From the NCBI GenBank assembly GCA_963693305.1, contig OY855904.1, forward strand, positions 44,562,315-44,626,314: 64,000 nt of DNA, given 5' to 3'. This stretch comes from Meandrina meandrites. Taxonomy: Eukaryota; Cnidaria; Anthozoa; Scleractinia; Meandrinidae. The first letter of the stretch is position 1, and each line of letters starts with the position of its first letter. A program made the translations under genes and the position numbers. This document shows positions 11,927-22,689 of this stretch, one piece after another. The notes under the pieces were generated by a model that did not search any database, had not been told where the DNA came from, and saw only the letters and a list, made by a program, of their open reading frames with translations.

Positions 11927-13613
11927 ACAACTTTACTATTGAAGGCGAAGGCACTGGCAAACCATACGAGTAAGTGCGAGATTGATCAAAGATACAAGTC
12001 ATGTATAATGATGCCACGTCGCTTTAATCACAGTCCAGGTATGATAGTACGCTTCGTTTCTTGATTTTCAGGGGACATCAGAAAATAAGACTGCGTGTGA
12101 CCAAAGGCGATCCCCTGCCTTTCGCGTTCGACATAATATCAGCAACGTTCTGTTATGGTAACAGAGCTTTTACAAATTATCCAAAGGAGCTAACCGACTA
12201 TTTCAAACAAGCATTTCCTGAAGGCTTGTCTTGGGAAAGGTCGATTACATGCGAAGATGGGGCCAGTGCTGCAGTCACTGCGGACTTAAGGTAGAATTAA
12301 AGTTGTCTTCGTCGCTTTGCAATGCATATAACGTAAGTTTACCTGAGACTTTAAGAATATATTCAATGTAAAAACACTGGCAAAAACAAAAACAACAAAA
12401 AACAAACAAACAAAAAACAGGGAGTTAAATGAACGCATAACTATCAATATCAAATATAACTAAACAAGTAAGAATGTATCAGTGCTATATGGGAGTGTTT
12501 GTAGACCAATATTATTTCTGGCGAATAGCATACATAATTTACAGTACAAAGTGGGTAGAATTTATTTCTGCCACACGTGCTACTTTAAACAAAATTTCAC
12601 ATCAGGTCAACAGCTTTACTTTCGAACATCGTTCAGCCTTACGTTTCAACATCCATCGTTCGGCATCGTCTTTCACAGTTTGTCGACATGACAAGGATCT
12701 AAATACACCAATCATACCAATTACATGCCGGTGTCTCACGTCACTTCTTTGAAAATGAGCCAATAGTTTATAAGCTGATGGCTTGCGGGCTGTGATTGGT
12801 GGATTTCGCTAATTGTTTGCTCATTTGTCAAACGATAGCCACTATGCACGTAACACTGAAAGCGCGTGCAATATGGTCATGATTCCTTCTAACATCGTTT
12901 CTATCCCACATGTTCCCTCTGCCTGTTTCCACTCATACATTTCCTTTGTTTTGACAGCCTTAACGGGAACTGCATCGTGCACAAATCCACATTTATTGGC
13001 GTTAACTTTCCCGCAAACGGACCTGTGATGCAAAAGAAGACGCTAGACTGGGAGCGATCAACCGAGAAAATACTTGTCCACGATGGAGTACTAAAGGGCT
13101 TTGTTACCATGTTCCTTGTGGTGGACGGAGGCGGCAGTTACAGATGCGAATACCAAACTACCTACAAGTATGTCGGCATAGTAGGCACAAAAATTAGTCG
13201 GTTCTGTGAAGTTAGGTTTTTTGGGCGATAATAAAATAATTCATAACAATTAGAACAAGCTATAATGTTTGTAAACGGCCAAAAAATGAGGCAGTGTTAA
13301 AGTTACACTTTCGTTCTATACTGAATAAATTCATTATTGCTTTCCTTTTTCAATTCCCTTTTCGACTATCTTTAGCAACAAGAAAAAATGAAAGAGCCAT
13401 TGAGTTTTATTTCTACTTCGGAAATCGCAATTCGAGCTTATTGAATGGTTGCCATCATATTTTCTCTCTAGAGCCAAGAAGGATGTGGACATGCCAAAGA
13501 GCCATTATATCCAGCATCGCCTGGTCTCGTACGACATTAAGAAGGATACCAATGGCAACACTATTGAGCTGCAAGAAGATGCAGTTGCTGTCGATGTCGC
13601 AGAGCAATTTTAG
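7781..13613 (+). CDS. GFP-like fluorescent/chromoprotein gene B, complete, five exons
   Basis: Spliced CDS: 7781-7798, 11872-11969, 12072-12290, 12958-13167, 13472-13613 (687 nt, 228 residues plus stop TAG). Every intron has GT..AG ends and the phases join cleanly. Exon 1 encodes MALSKQ. The product is a cytosolic, self-maturing 11-strand beta-barrel with no signal peptide; 228 residues is the usual anthozoan length. Chromophore tripeptide Cys66-Tyr67-Gly68 (context TFCYGNR), catalytic Arg95 (SWERS) and a conserved Glu near 217 (ELQEDAVA) are present, so it looks functional. CYG is the tripeptide of the coral orange protein known as Kusabira Orange, but it also occurs in other colours, so emission is not predicted. 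Intron 1 (4.07 kb) carries a transposon-like insertion. A possible ATTAAA poly(A) signal lies near 13775. Confidence 0.95.
9091..10536. mobile_element. Non-autonomous TIR element in intron 1 of GFP gene B
   Basis: Begins AGTCTAATGCG (9091-9101) and ends with its exact reverse complement CGCATTAGACT (10526-10536). The equivalent site in the left arm (near 970-985) lacks it: there the sequence runs straight through the T-rich stretch into TATATATGTAATAGAG, so this is an insertion in one paralogue or a loss in the other. The right border may extend to about 10553. AT-rich, with T runs at 9419-9443 and near 10120-10240; no convincing ORF. Transposase family not assigned. Confidence 0.65.
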
Positions 13614-14181
13614 ATTACCATCAAGGAACACAAATTAGGTTAGAAATTAGAGAAAAAAAATAGAGAAAATTGAGCCTTTTCAGTCAAGTGAGATTTAAAT
13701 GCCTATAGTTTTCCGATATACCGGCCAGTACTGCTTTGATGTATCAGAAATGAATGTTCAGACGTTGAAATGACATTAAAAGAAATACAACGCAGTTGTA
13801 ATTGCGAATTTATTTGATCTTGTAGTTTTCTAGAAATTATATTTCCTCGCAGTCAGAGAAATACATTGCAGCACAGTTTTCACGTTTGATCGCACTTCCC
13901 CTCCAAGTCGAATTTGATAATGGAAGTAATACTAGGAGTGATAGAAGTCGACCATCCTGATGAAGATCGTCAACAGTCCTGTAGCCCCTAGGCAAAGTGA
14001 AGCATAAATGACATTTACAGATAAAATATTTGCTTAGTTGAAATGAAACAAGAAAACAAGAAGACTCAAAACATTCGGAGCAAATTACTCTTAGCTCCCT
14101 CTTTGTCTATTTTATATTCGCAAATACATGGGTCGTATTTGTAGCTATTTTTATTACCTTTTTAAGAGATGACTCCATCGG
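13614..14181. other. 3' flank of the GFP-like gene, no further gene
   Basis: Contains the presumed 3' UTR, with ATTAAA near 13775 as a candidate poly(A) signal about 160 nt after the stop. Nothing else recognised. Confidence 0.5.
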
Positions 14182-14560
14182 TTAAAGGGACAGTTTCACG
14201 GTTCGGCGCATGTCCATATTATATATTCGCCTGTGCACGCTTTATTGCAAGGCCCGCTTTTTCATTGTTTATGAACCAGTCGGAAGCGAGTTGCCTAATT
14301 TCGCATGCAAATAGCCATGAAATCATCAACCGTGGAATAAATCATACGGGCCAAAACTAAATTCAACGGTCCACTAAGCTTGTAAAATCCACTAAAATCT
14401 TCTCACAATTTTGGTCATCCGTCATTTTGGTACGTCTAATCATAGTATGTGATTACTGAACTACATGTGAGTGGGGTTTACTAAGCGATAACATTGATAA
14501 AAAGCGAAAAAAGTATTTTGATTTATGGACATGCGCCGAACCGTGAAACTGTCCCTTTAA
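14182..14560. mobile_element. MITE with TTAA ends (piggyBac-type target)
   Basis: 379 bp bounded by TTAA at 14182-14185 and 14557-14560, just inside which lie long perfect inverted repeats starting AGGGACAGTTTCACGGTTCG and ending with the complement CGAACCGTGAAACTGTCCCT (about 33 bp each). TTAA duplication is the signature of piggyBac-superfamily transposases. No transposase ORF, so non-autonomous. Confidence 0.85.
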
Positions 14561-15929
14561 TGTTGGAAAGCGGAAAAGCTTTTGAATTTTGGAATTTTTG
14601 GTGTTACGATGTTACGATGTGATGATTACTCCCTGAATTGAACCGAAGAGCAATGGGAACTAGGTGCATTGTTTGTATTCTTTATGAGGTCCGCCATCTG
14701 GTCCGCCAAATAGGTTTTTACGACCGAATCTCAAATTTTACAACTTTCATCGCTTAATGTCGTCGTGTTGTCTGCTGGCTGTTGCGATCGACAAATCTGT
14801 AGAACCGAATAGGACTGGGAAAAGAAATCAAGTCAACTCAACAAGAACTCAAAGTAGAATACCCTGGGCAGTTAGAAAGGACTAATTTAAAGTATAAACG
14901 AAAGAGGCAAAATATATTTGTTGCGTTCTCTAAGATTTAGTAAACAGAAATCTTCCCATTCTTTTAAAACAAAAGGTGTAAGCAACTTCAAGACAGCGTT
15001 TGACCTTGCATCGTATACGGTATATCGGATGTCACGCCAAGATAACGCAACTTTTGTTGAACAATCGCTCATCGCTCAGCACAGAAGTTGTCAGCTACTT
15101 TTATTTACCTTAATTTTTTGACAAATGTCCTGAAAATTATTAAAGACCCCTTGTGAAACGTCGTCGCTTCTGCATGCATTGCGTGCCGTTTATCAATATC
15201 GTCTCAATACCACTGTGTTAAAAGATTTCTTTAAGAGGCGGGCAACAAAAAATATGCAAACATGACATATGCTTTCAGAGCAAAAATGAGCAAAGTCGTG
15301 CAAATGTAGAAAATTGCTCCACATTTGCTACCCCACTCTTTGTGGTACAAATGTATACTTTCGCCACACATTTACTATTCGTGAAAATACCTTACAAATG
15401 TGTTTTTTACATAACATTTGCCTGTTTAGCAAACAGGAAGTAAAAGCGGCCATTACCGCCTTTGCACCCGTAGCAAACACCGTGCTAAACACGAAATTCG
15501 CTATGAAGCAAACTTGGTCAAAGTTAGGCAAATTCGGTCTTTACACCATCTTTTCTACAGATTTGCTACCCGCGAAAATCATTTTTTCGTCCAGTGTTAC
15601 AACACAATAAAGCGAAGTATTATGGTGGAAAACCTGATAAACCTCCTTCTTATTGCCCCTCGCAAGGAGCACACGTCTCGATCTAGACACTCCTGGATAG
15701 GGGCGAAAAGATTAAGATCGACACGTGCGAGTCTTGTTTATTTCTGGCGAGATTTTCTTGGATTTGGCTGTCCGCTATATTTATTATATGACGTTGACCC
15801 GCGGGCGAGCGGCAACCTCCTCTCATGGAAAACGAGATGTTTCTCGGAAAGTATTTTGGAAGTTAAAGTAATACTGGATGAGATGTACGAAACTATTCCG
15901 CAGGCAAAATTATTTTTTTAGTTTGATGG
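14561..15929. other. Gene-poor stretch
   Basis: Several short ORFs on both strands (for example 15314-15610 and 15514-15921) lack recognisable domains and overlap one another. I see no supported gene. Confidence 0.5.
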
Positions 15930-16460
15930 TTAACCCTATCCAGACCGGGGGAGGGGGGGGGGGGGGGGTGCGGAAAGTGCCCGCGTTGACTTTGAACGTT
16001 TATAACTTTTTCAAGACTCAACCAAACGCTGTCAAACTTTATCAATTTTTCTAAAATTTATCGGGAATAAATTGGTAGGATAGGTTGTTGTGTCTGGAAC
16101 TTGACGTTACCATGGCAACGTCATTTTTGTCTTTTCATTAATAAAAATAACTTGGATTCAGCTATTTTCACCTATTTTAGGTTTTTTTGCACTGTTTTAT
16201 AGATTTTGAGTATTTTCAGTAATTTTGGGCGGTTTTCTGATGTTTTGGAAAATGTTGAAATCCAAGATGGCGGATCCAAGATGGCGGCTGTTTTGACCTC
16301 ATGATGTAATTGTCACGTGATGTGACGTCATCACCGCACGTGACGTATATAAAAAGATAGATTTTTGGACATACTATATATCCTGTAAGTTTTATTGCGA
16401 TTGCTTAAATATTCTGGAAGTCTGAAAAGATCCAAAAAAGCCCGGTATGAATAGGGTTAA
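15930..16460. mobile_element. Second MITE with TTAA ends
   Basis: 531 bp between TTAA at 15930-15933 and 16457-16460. Imperfect terminal inverted repeats: CCCTATCCAGACCGGG at the left against CCCTATTCATACCGGG read from the right (14 of 16). A G-run follows the left end (15947-15968). The interior has a doubled CCAAGATGGCGG motif near 16262-16285 and CACGTGA/TGACGTCA-like motifs near 16315-16345. No ORF. Confidence 0.75.
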
Positions 16461-16884
16461 TAAGGCTCGAGAAAAACGTCGCGTTGCTGTTTTTGTTTCG
16501 TTTCTTTAGAAACGAAACGGTATTGTTTTGGATTCGATGTGAACTATTTTACACAGCAGGCAAACAACCTCGTAAAAACATGTTCTTCAAATATCGGAAA
16601 TATTATAATCTTCAGCAACACCAAAAATTATTGAAATATTTGACGGCTACAATGCTTTTAAGTTCGACTAAAGCGATTTATAATACATCAAATATTTTCC
16701 GCGCTCGCGATTGGTCTAAACACGTCACGTGATGTAGCCAAAACTGGGTGATATCAGATGATATTCCCCAAGTGATATTCCCCAGTTTTGGAACTCTGCG
16801 ATTTACGGGTCGCCCACTACCTCTCGGAACGAGTTACTTCATTGGTTCCAAAAACAATAGATAACAGGTCATAACAATGTCCCT
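16461..16884. other. Spacer with a short hairpin
   Basis: Contains an inverted repeat of CCAAAACTGGG (about 16739-16749) and CCCAGTTTTGG (about 16782-16792) enclosing a repeated GATATTCCCCA. Otherwise no gene seen. Confidence 0.5.
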
Positions 16885-17168
16885 ACAATCTTGGACAAAA
16901 CTGTTGAAACACTTAGCAAATTTCCACTTATTTAGCCAACACAGTTCAGTTTTGCAACCCCCTCCCCCCCCTCCCCCCCCCCCCCCCCATTTCAATGTTG
17001 TTAATGCTTTAGTGTTTTTAAAACAAAGCCTGTTGAACCGCAAATCTCAAGAAACAACATTGAGTAGGGGGGGAGGGGGATAAGATATTTTGAACGCGCT
17101 TGCAAGTCGAGACATTTGTGAGAAATGCGTGAAAATCGTATGTTTCAACTAGTTTTGTCCAAGATTGT
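16885..17168. mobile_element. Short TIR element, copy 1
   Basis: 284 bp beginning ACAATCTTGGACAAAACTG and ending with the imperfect complement AGTTTTGTCCAAGATTGT. Contains a C-rich run (16960-16988) and GGGGGGGAGGGGGA. Nearly identical to 18544-18828. The proline or glycine ORFs over the homopolymer run are artefacts. Confidence 0.8.
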
Positions 17169-18543
17169 GTAAGCTGCTTTTTCAGGAATTTTGAGGAATT
17201 ACCATATTTCGGTGAGCTAAGGAGCCATGTATATTTAAAACTATTCGAATTGCTTTTGTACAAATAATTTACGCCTCAAAAATATTATTCATTCAAATTT
17301 TACAGGCAAAATAGCGACTTCTCAGGTCAATGGCGCACACATGCTTTTTTTTTCTATGGCGGTCGAATATGCTACTATGAGTAGGGCAAGCGCTTTTGAA
17401 GACCAGTGGTCGTGTTGTAGTCATTTAAAAAGTATTTGACCAAAGAATCTAGTTCTAAACTATAATAGAGAGGGCATTTTGCAATAATAGCTCACTTAAA
17501 AATAGCCAGGTATCAGGGCTCACGTTACAGTATCCCGCGCTAACCCGCAGGATTTTAACACTGAATCTCGCAATTCTCGAAATGCTGTTTCTCCCCTTGA
17601 ATTTAGAAAGCAATAGATGAAATCGTGCACCAGTCGATTAACTTTGAATGATCAACACAAAGAAAGCGAAAAACTACGGTTAACAGAGCTTTTCAACGGT
17701 TAACAGGGAAGTCTTTTGAAATAATAGAAGATGTCAAGGTATCTTTCATGAATAGCTGTTAATCGGTGTTAACCGTTTGTTAACCGTTCAAATCACTGAA
17801 AATCCTTTTGTTAATCGTTCAGAATCACAGTGTTTACGCTAATTCAAAGTTGCGGCAGACAACTAAGGGTAACTGGTGCGAATTGAGAGAGAAAAGTCCC
17901 ATTAAGTACATAAAAACAGTCGTTAGCAATAGTCTGTTATTAACCGCCTGTTTGTCACGCCGCATCCATTTTGTCACGCTTGAGACGTTATGGCGTCACG
18001 CCATTGCTTTTCACGTAATCCCACTCAAAAAACGCGTGCAACTTCATGCATTTTCATTCTTTTCCTATGGAATGGTAAATACGTTAAGTTTTGGGTTATT
18101 TTCCGTACTGAATGTTTCGTTTTATGACTTCATTTGTCTGAATTGTACTCTGGTCGTTTGAATGTATAACTGATGTATCGACTAAAGCGTAACAAATTGT
18201 TCTAATTACCATCAATGACGCACATAAATAACAAACTTTGTATTTTATCTGAAGTTTTAAAATGCAGACATTTGATGGAAACTTGCATCAGCCCTTCAAT
18301 AAAGCCATTTGCTATTGAAATCCTTGAAAAGAATCTGACTGAGTTGAATCATTGAAAGTTCTGTTGACTCGATTCGTAACGAGCCTCCGAAAACCATTTT
18401 AATTGATGATTCCGTGGCTTCATGAAGGCATGTTGTGGCAACGAGTAGTTGGTGGTAAAGAACTCGAAGCGTACAAAAAGCTAAAGGCGTTTTATGGCAG
18501 AACTTAAACGCGTTTTCTACTTGTTAGCCAAAATATCGTTTAC
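17169..18543. other. Gene-poor stretch between twin TIR elements
   Basis: Holds several GGTTAACAGG/GTTAACCGTT near-repeats (17670-17930). A 117-codon ORF at 17808-18161 has no recognisable domain. No supported gene. Confidence 0.5.
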
Positions 18544-18828
18544 ACAATCTTGGACAAAACTGTTGAAACACTTAGCAAATTTCCACTTATTTAGCCAACA
18601 CAGTTCAGTTTTGCAACCCCCTCCCCCCCCTCCCCCCCCCCCCCCCCCATTTCAATGTTGTTAATGCTTTAGTGTTTTTAAAACAAAGCCTGTTGAACCG
18701 CAAATCTCAAGAAACAACATTGAGTAGGGGGGGAGGGGGATAAGATATTTTGAACGCGCTTGCAAGTCGAGACATTTGTGAGAAATGCGTGAAAATCGTA
18801 TGTTTCAACTAGTTTTGTCCAAGATTGT
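18544..18828. mobile_element. Short TIR element, copy 2
   Basis: 285 bp, same ends and interior as 16885-17168, differing by a base or so, mainly in the C-run. The flanks differ (GTAAGCTGC after copy 1, AGCCCTGAA after copy 2), so this is two insertions rather than one long duplication. Target duplication not clear. Confidence 0.8.
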
Positions 18829-19084
18829 AGCCCTGAATAACAATGGAGGTAGTGTTTACAGCGGGCGAATGAAAATAGAGGTTCCAGAGAGGTAGTGTCT
18901 TACTGCGATTTACTTTCGCACGTTTAACTTTTATCCCTGGCTAATTGCTAAAATGAATAAAACTAAACACTTGGAGCAGACTAATAATATTTTGAGCGCT
19001 GACAAATTTACTTTGACGTTTAAAAGCTTTGAGGAAAGGTCGCTCAAAATGCGGCCTCGCAGGCTAAAATATTTGAAGGATAAT

Positions 19085-19270
19085 AAACGCAATAGCATCC
19101 ATTTGGCTTCAAAAATATGCACGGATATTTGTCCTTGGACATGATCTGTTCCTCGAAGCTCACAGTTTTCCTCGAGCTTCGCTCTCGGAAAACTGTTCGC
19201 TTCTCGGAACAAATAATGTCCGCGGACAAATATCCGTGCATATTTTCGAGCCAAATGGAGGCTATTGTTT
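19085..19270. repeat. Long near-perfect palindrome (fold-back element)
   Basis: The two halves (about 19085-19176 and 19178-19270) are reverse complements with few mismatches; for example ATATGCACGGATATTTGTCC pairs with GGACAAATATCCGTGCATAT. There is almost no loop. It may be a fold-back MITE or a hairpin-forming element; the overlapping small ORFs on both strands are by-products. Confidence 0.8.
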
Positions 19271-19344
19271 ATGTATTGGCGAAAAATATAAAGCGAGCTC
19301 TTTCCGTGTTTACAGTCAAACGCCTCCAACCATAGCCACCCGAC

Positions 19345-19722
19345 AAAGTTTTTGACATCTTTATGACAAGTTTTTGATTACTTTGATGAGTTGTACGGCT
19401 TCCGGTTGCTTTAAACTACCAATCAGATGCCTTGAAAAATGGAAGGCGGGGTAACAACCGCTGCATGATTCGTCTTCAAACGTCAGAGTTTGAAAGGCTT
19501 TCAAACAACGTTTCGCACGAACGATTATGCCAAGTTCCACTGGCGATAAATAAATTTTATGCCTACAAAAATTTAATCAAACTTAACTTTTCGTACAGGA
19601 AATGTCTTCTGGGTTTGTAAAACCGGTTGAAACTGAACGTTTCACAGATCGTTCGTATGAACCGTTGTGAAGCCGGAAGCCATCAAAGTAATCAAACCTT
19701 GTCAAAAAGATGTCAAAAACTC
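19345..19722. mobile_element. Inverted-repeat element of about 380 bp
   Basis: Ends share AGTTTTTGACATCTTT, GACAAG, GATTACTTTGATG and GGCTTCCGG in opposite orientation (19345-19402 and 19669-19722) with a few indels. The interior has no ORF of note. Looks like a decayed MITE. Confidence 0.65.
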
Positions 19723-21628
19723 TTTCTTGTTAATAAAACTTTGCTTTGCCCCCCTTTGCTTTGTTGTTGTGCGCATGCTCTGCTAGAAAAACGGAAGTGA
19801 AAAATTGGAAAAAAAACCGAAGGCTCAGGAGTCAGAAGAAAATATTCAGAACTCCACTCTCGATATGCAACTCGTAAAGTCAAGTGGATCAACGCTTTTA
19901 TGGGTGATCTAAAGGCTCCTTTGAAGAAAAAATAGCTCAACGGAAAAAACTGCGATAAAGCAATAGCGCTGTTTGAAAGCAAAACATGCACGTCAGATTG
20001 GTTCACAGATCGTGTAAGCTTCCAGATCTGGAGGACAAACGTAAACAAAGGGAGTCGTAATGCCAAGTTGTGGACGTATATTGGCAGAAAACGAATATAT
20101 TTTGTCTCTGGAAGAAATCTTTCGAGGAAGGCCAGTGGTCGAATTTACATTTTTAATACATACAGCATTGTAAACGACGGCCGTAAGAGCATGGAGCAAC
20201 TGCACCGATCGAAAGCTCATTTTGAAAATCAAATTTTCATTGAAATGCAATCGAATAGGCAGGTAAGCAATAATGTGCCGTATTTTCCACTACAGTGGGA
20301 GACTACAGTTGCAAGATTGGTTTCACCCAAAAAGATGGAATTTTGGCGGTCCGCAGCAATAACAGATATGTATCGATTTGATTTTTAATTAGCTTTAATG
20401 AAAGCACCAAAGAATTCGCTTTCGCTTATCGTATTGGCATATCGCATAGCCTACGAACGCAGACGTGTTTCCGCCAGTCGCTTTAATTATATGAGGAATT
20501 AGAGTCCTTTAGGAGGAACGTACGAATAACCTTAGACAAGACAAAGTTTGCTAGATTGACCGATGAGTCAGGGCAAAATTATACTCTTCTTCCCTCGAAA
20601 TGTTGACAGACTCAGGAAGATCCGCGGAAGTTGCATCATCATCATCACCGGCTACACCTTCTATTCGAACCTACACGATTTCAATGGACAAAAGATAGTG
20701 AATTAACTGAAGGAAAGGGTATCCTAGTTTTTATACACTTGGGAATTAAGCATGAATATACCTGTAGAGAATATGCATGTCGTCTTGCTGAAGAAGTTTC
20801 TTCGCGAAAACAATGTGAGCTTGAAAGGATTAACAGTCAAGGCGCAGCTCGTTGCAAAGTAAGTTCCCTTTTTGCCTATGTCTGAAACACTCGAATCATT
20901 TTGGAAAAACCGCTTCGAATCCTGGCCGTCTTTTATTTAGTTAAAGAAGTACGAAGGTTTATTTATTTTGTATTTTATTTTAGAGCGAAGGAAGTGCTTC
21001 AAAGGAGATCGGTCGATACAACAGCGACGCAAAGTGATCAAACTCAAGTCACGCAGTCTTCGAAAAAAAGTGATACTGATCTCCTTAGAGAAAATGCGGA
21101 AATATTTCAGTTTTGTCCCCCAGAAAGAAACATGAGAAAAATATTCGATGGCCTTCTCCCTTTTACAGTCAATTCCATCGTGAAGTATGTCAGAACCTAT
21201 AGTGGAAAAACATCAAACAGCCGCCCGACTACATGGTCATGAAGCCCTTTGAGCGTGGTGTCAACTTTAATTGAAGGGCATATTCATGTTTTGGCTGAGC
21301 ATCACGTAGAAAGTGATTAGTTATATCTGAGAGCGCTCGGCTATAGAAGTCTGCGAACAAGTGAAAAATTTGAGCTTTTAGCACCTCGATTTAACGATCT
21401 GCGTCGCATTTGGTCGCGAAGTGAACGTCAATATTTCTGCATTAGATAGACGCATCAGTAGAATGCATTAAAATCATCTTTCGCTTCGGAGAGGTGCCTG
21501 ACCAAGGAAATTTAGGGGGAACGGCATCAACATTTCGCAAGTTCTGCGAAAATCTGACTCCTTGCAGTGCAGTGAACAGGTGTTTGTTCGCTCGGCGATT
21601 TGGAAATGTTGCGAAACATCTCTCCGAA
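19723..21628. other. Gene-poor stretch
   Basis: ORFs of 60-115 codons occur on both strands (for example 20068-20388 and 20901-21242) but show no domain, no splice-joined continuation and mutual overlap. I cannot support a gene. Confidence 0.45.
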
Positions 21629-22046
21629 TTCACATTTCCAGACAAATCTAGTGAAACTTAACCTTGCCACCTTCTTAGAAAACTACAAATGTAAAATGAT
21701 ATAAGACTGAATTGTTGGTTGATTATATGAACAAAACATTTTACAGCGAGAAATCTTCATTTTGCTGATTGTCGAAATGACGTAGCCCCGGGCCAGGTAT
21801 AAGCACAATATGTAATTGCCCATCACGCGGCCAAAAGTAATTTTCCACCAAACCGAATCTGCTTTAGTTCTAGCCTCGGTGAGTTTCAAGCAAAATTATT
21901 TTGTCGCGACTTTGAGAGGGTGGTTTTTACAAAAACTGCCTCTTAAATGAGTGGGGACATATAGCGGGAATATAGAGCGTCATTTATGTAGAATCTTACG
22001 TAATACTCGCCATCTCAAAGTTAAAAATACGCCTTTCCGAATTTAA
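21629..22046. repeat. Partial copy of the 2.2-kb host unit
   Basis: Matches the 3' part of the unit (compare 24600-24990 and 43125-43458): CACATTTCCAGA.AAATC, GTGAAACTTAACCTT, TGTCGCGACTTTGAGAGGG, then GAGTGGGGACATATAGCGG. More diverged than units A and B and broken by unrelated sequence afterwards. Confidence 0.75.
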
Positions 22047-22689
22047 AGCAGAATAGCATAAAAATGGATAGCATAAAAAGCAATGTGAGTGTTTATTTTG
22101 TGGAAGGAATTCAGTAGTTGTCCGCTATCTCACGACACCATGATTCGCAAATTATTATCCCCAGTTACCGCTTTTCTGTACCAAGATAATACCACTGGTG
22201 GTTAAATAAATGTCAGTGACAGTTGTACAGAATGAAAGCCTACCTTTCACCAGAGTGTTTCGAACTAGCGATTTATTTTGTAGAAAGAGTTCGTGTTTTT
22301 GCGAGTTGTTAAAATGACGCGCGGAGATGAAGAAATTTTTTTCACCGTCTTCAAGTTTGGTCTGGGATCAATTTATCAAGGTTGATAATTAACATTTCAA
22401 ATCATGAATTGGTCTTTCAGCGTGTCTAATTGTAATAAAAGTTTACTTCAGAAAGGAATTATTTGTCTGAATTTAGTATGCATATGGTATATTTTTTTCC
22501 ACTCGCACGTTTATGTTAAATGCCGTTAAAGAGCCAGGAATGTTTGAGGGGGTGGGTGCGCGCTAATAAAAGCCTTCTAGACTGGGAGTCAATGGGTTAA
22601 TGCATCGCAAATCGCTTTCAATAGTAACATTTCCCCAACGCATACTCTATGCAAAATAGGCGAATCTCGAAGAGATCTTTGATTAAAAA

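Noticed and set aside
16834..17083. Poly-Gly / poly-Pro ORFs on both strands
   Set aside because: Created by the C-run within the TIR element.
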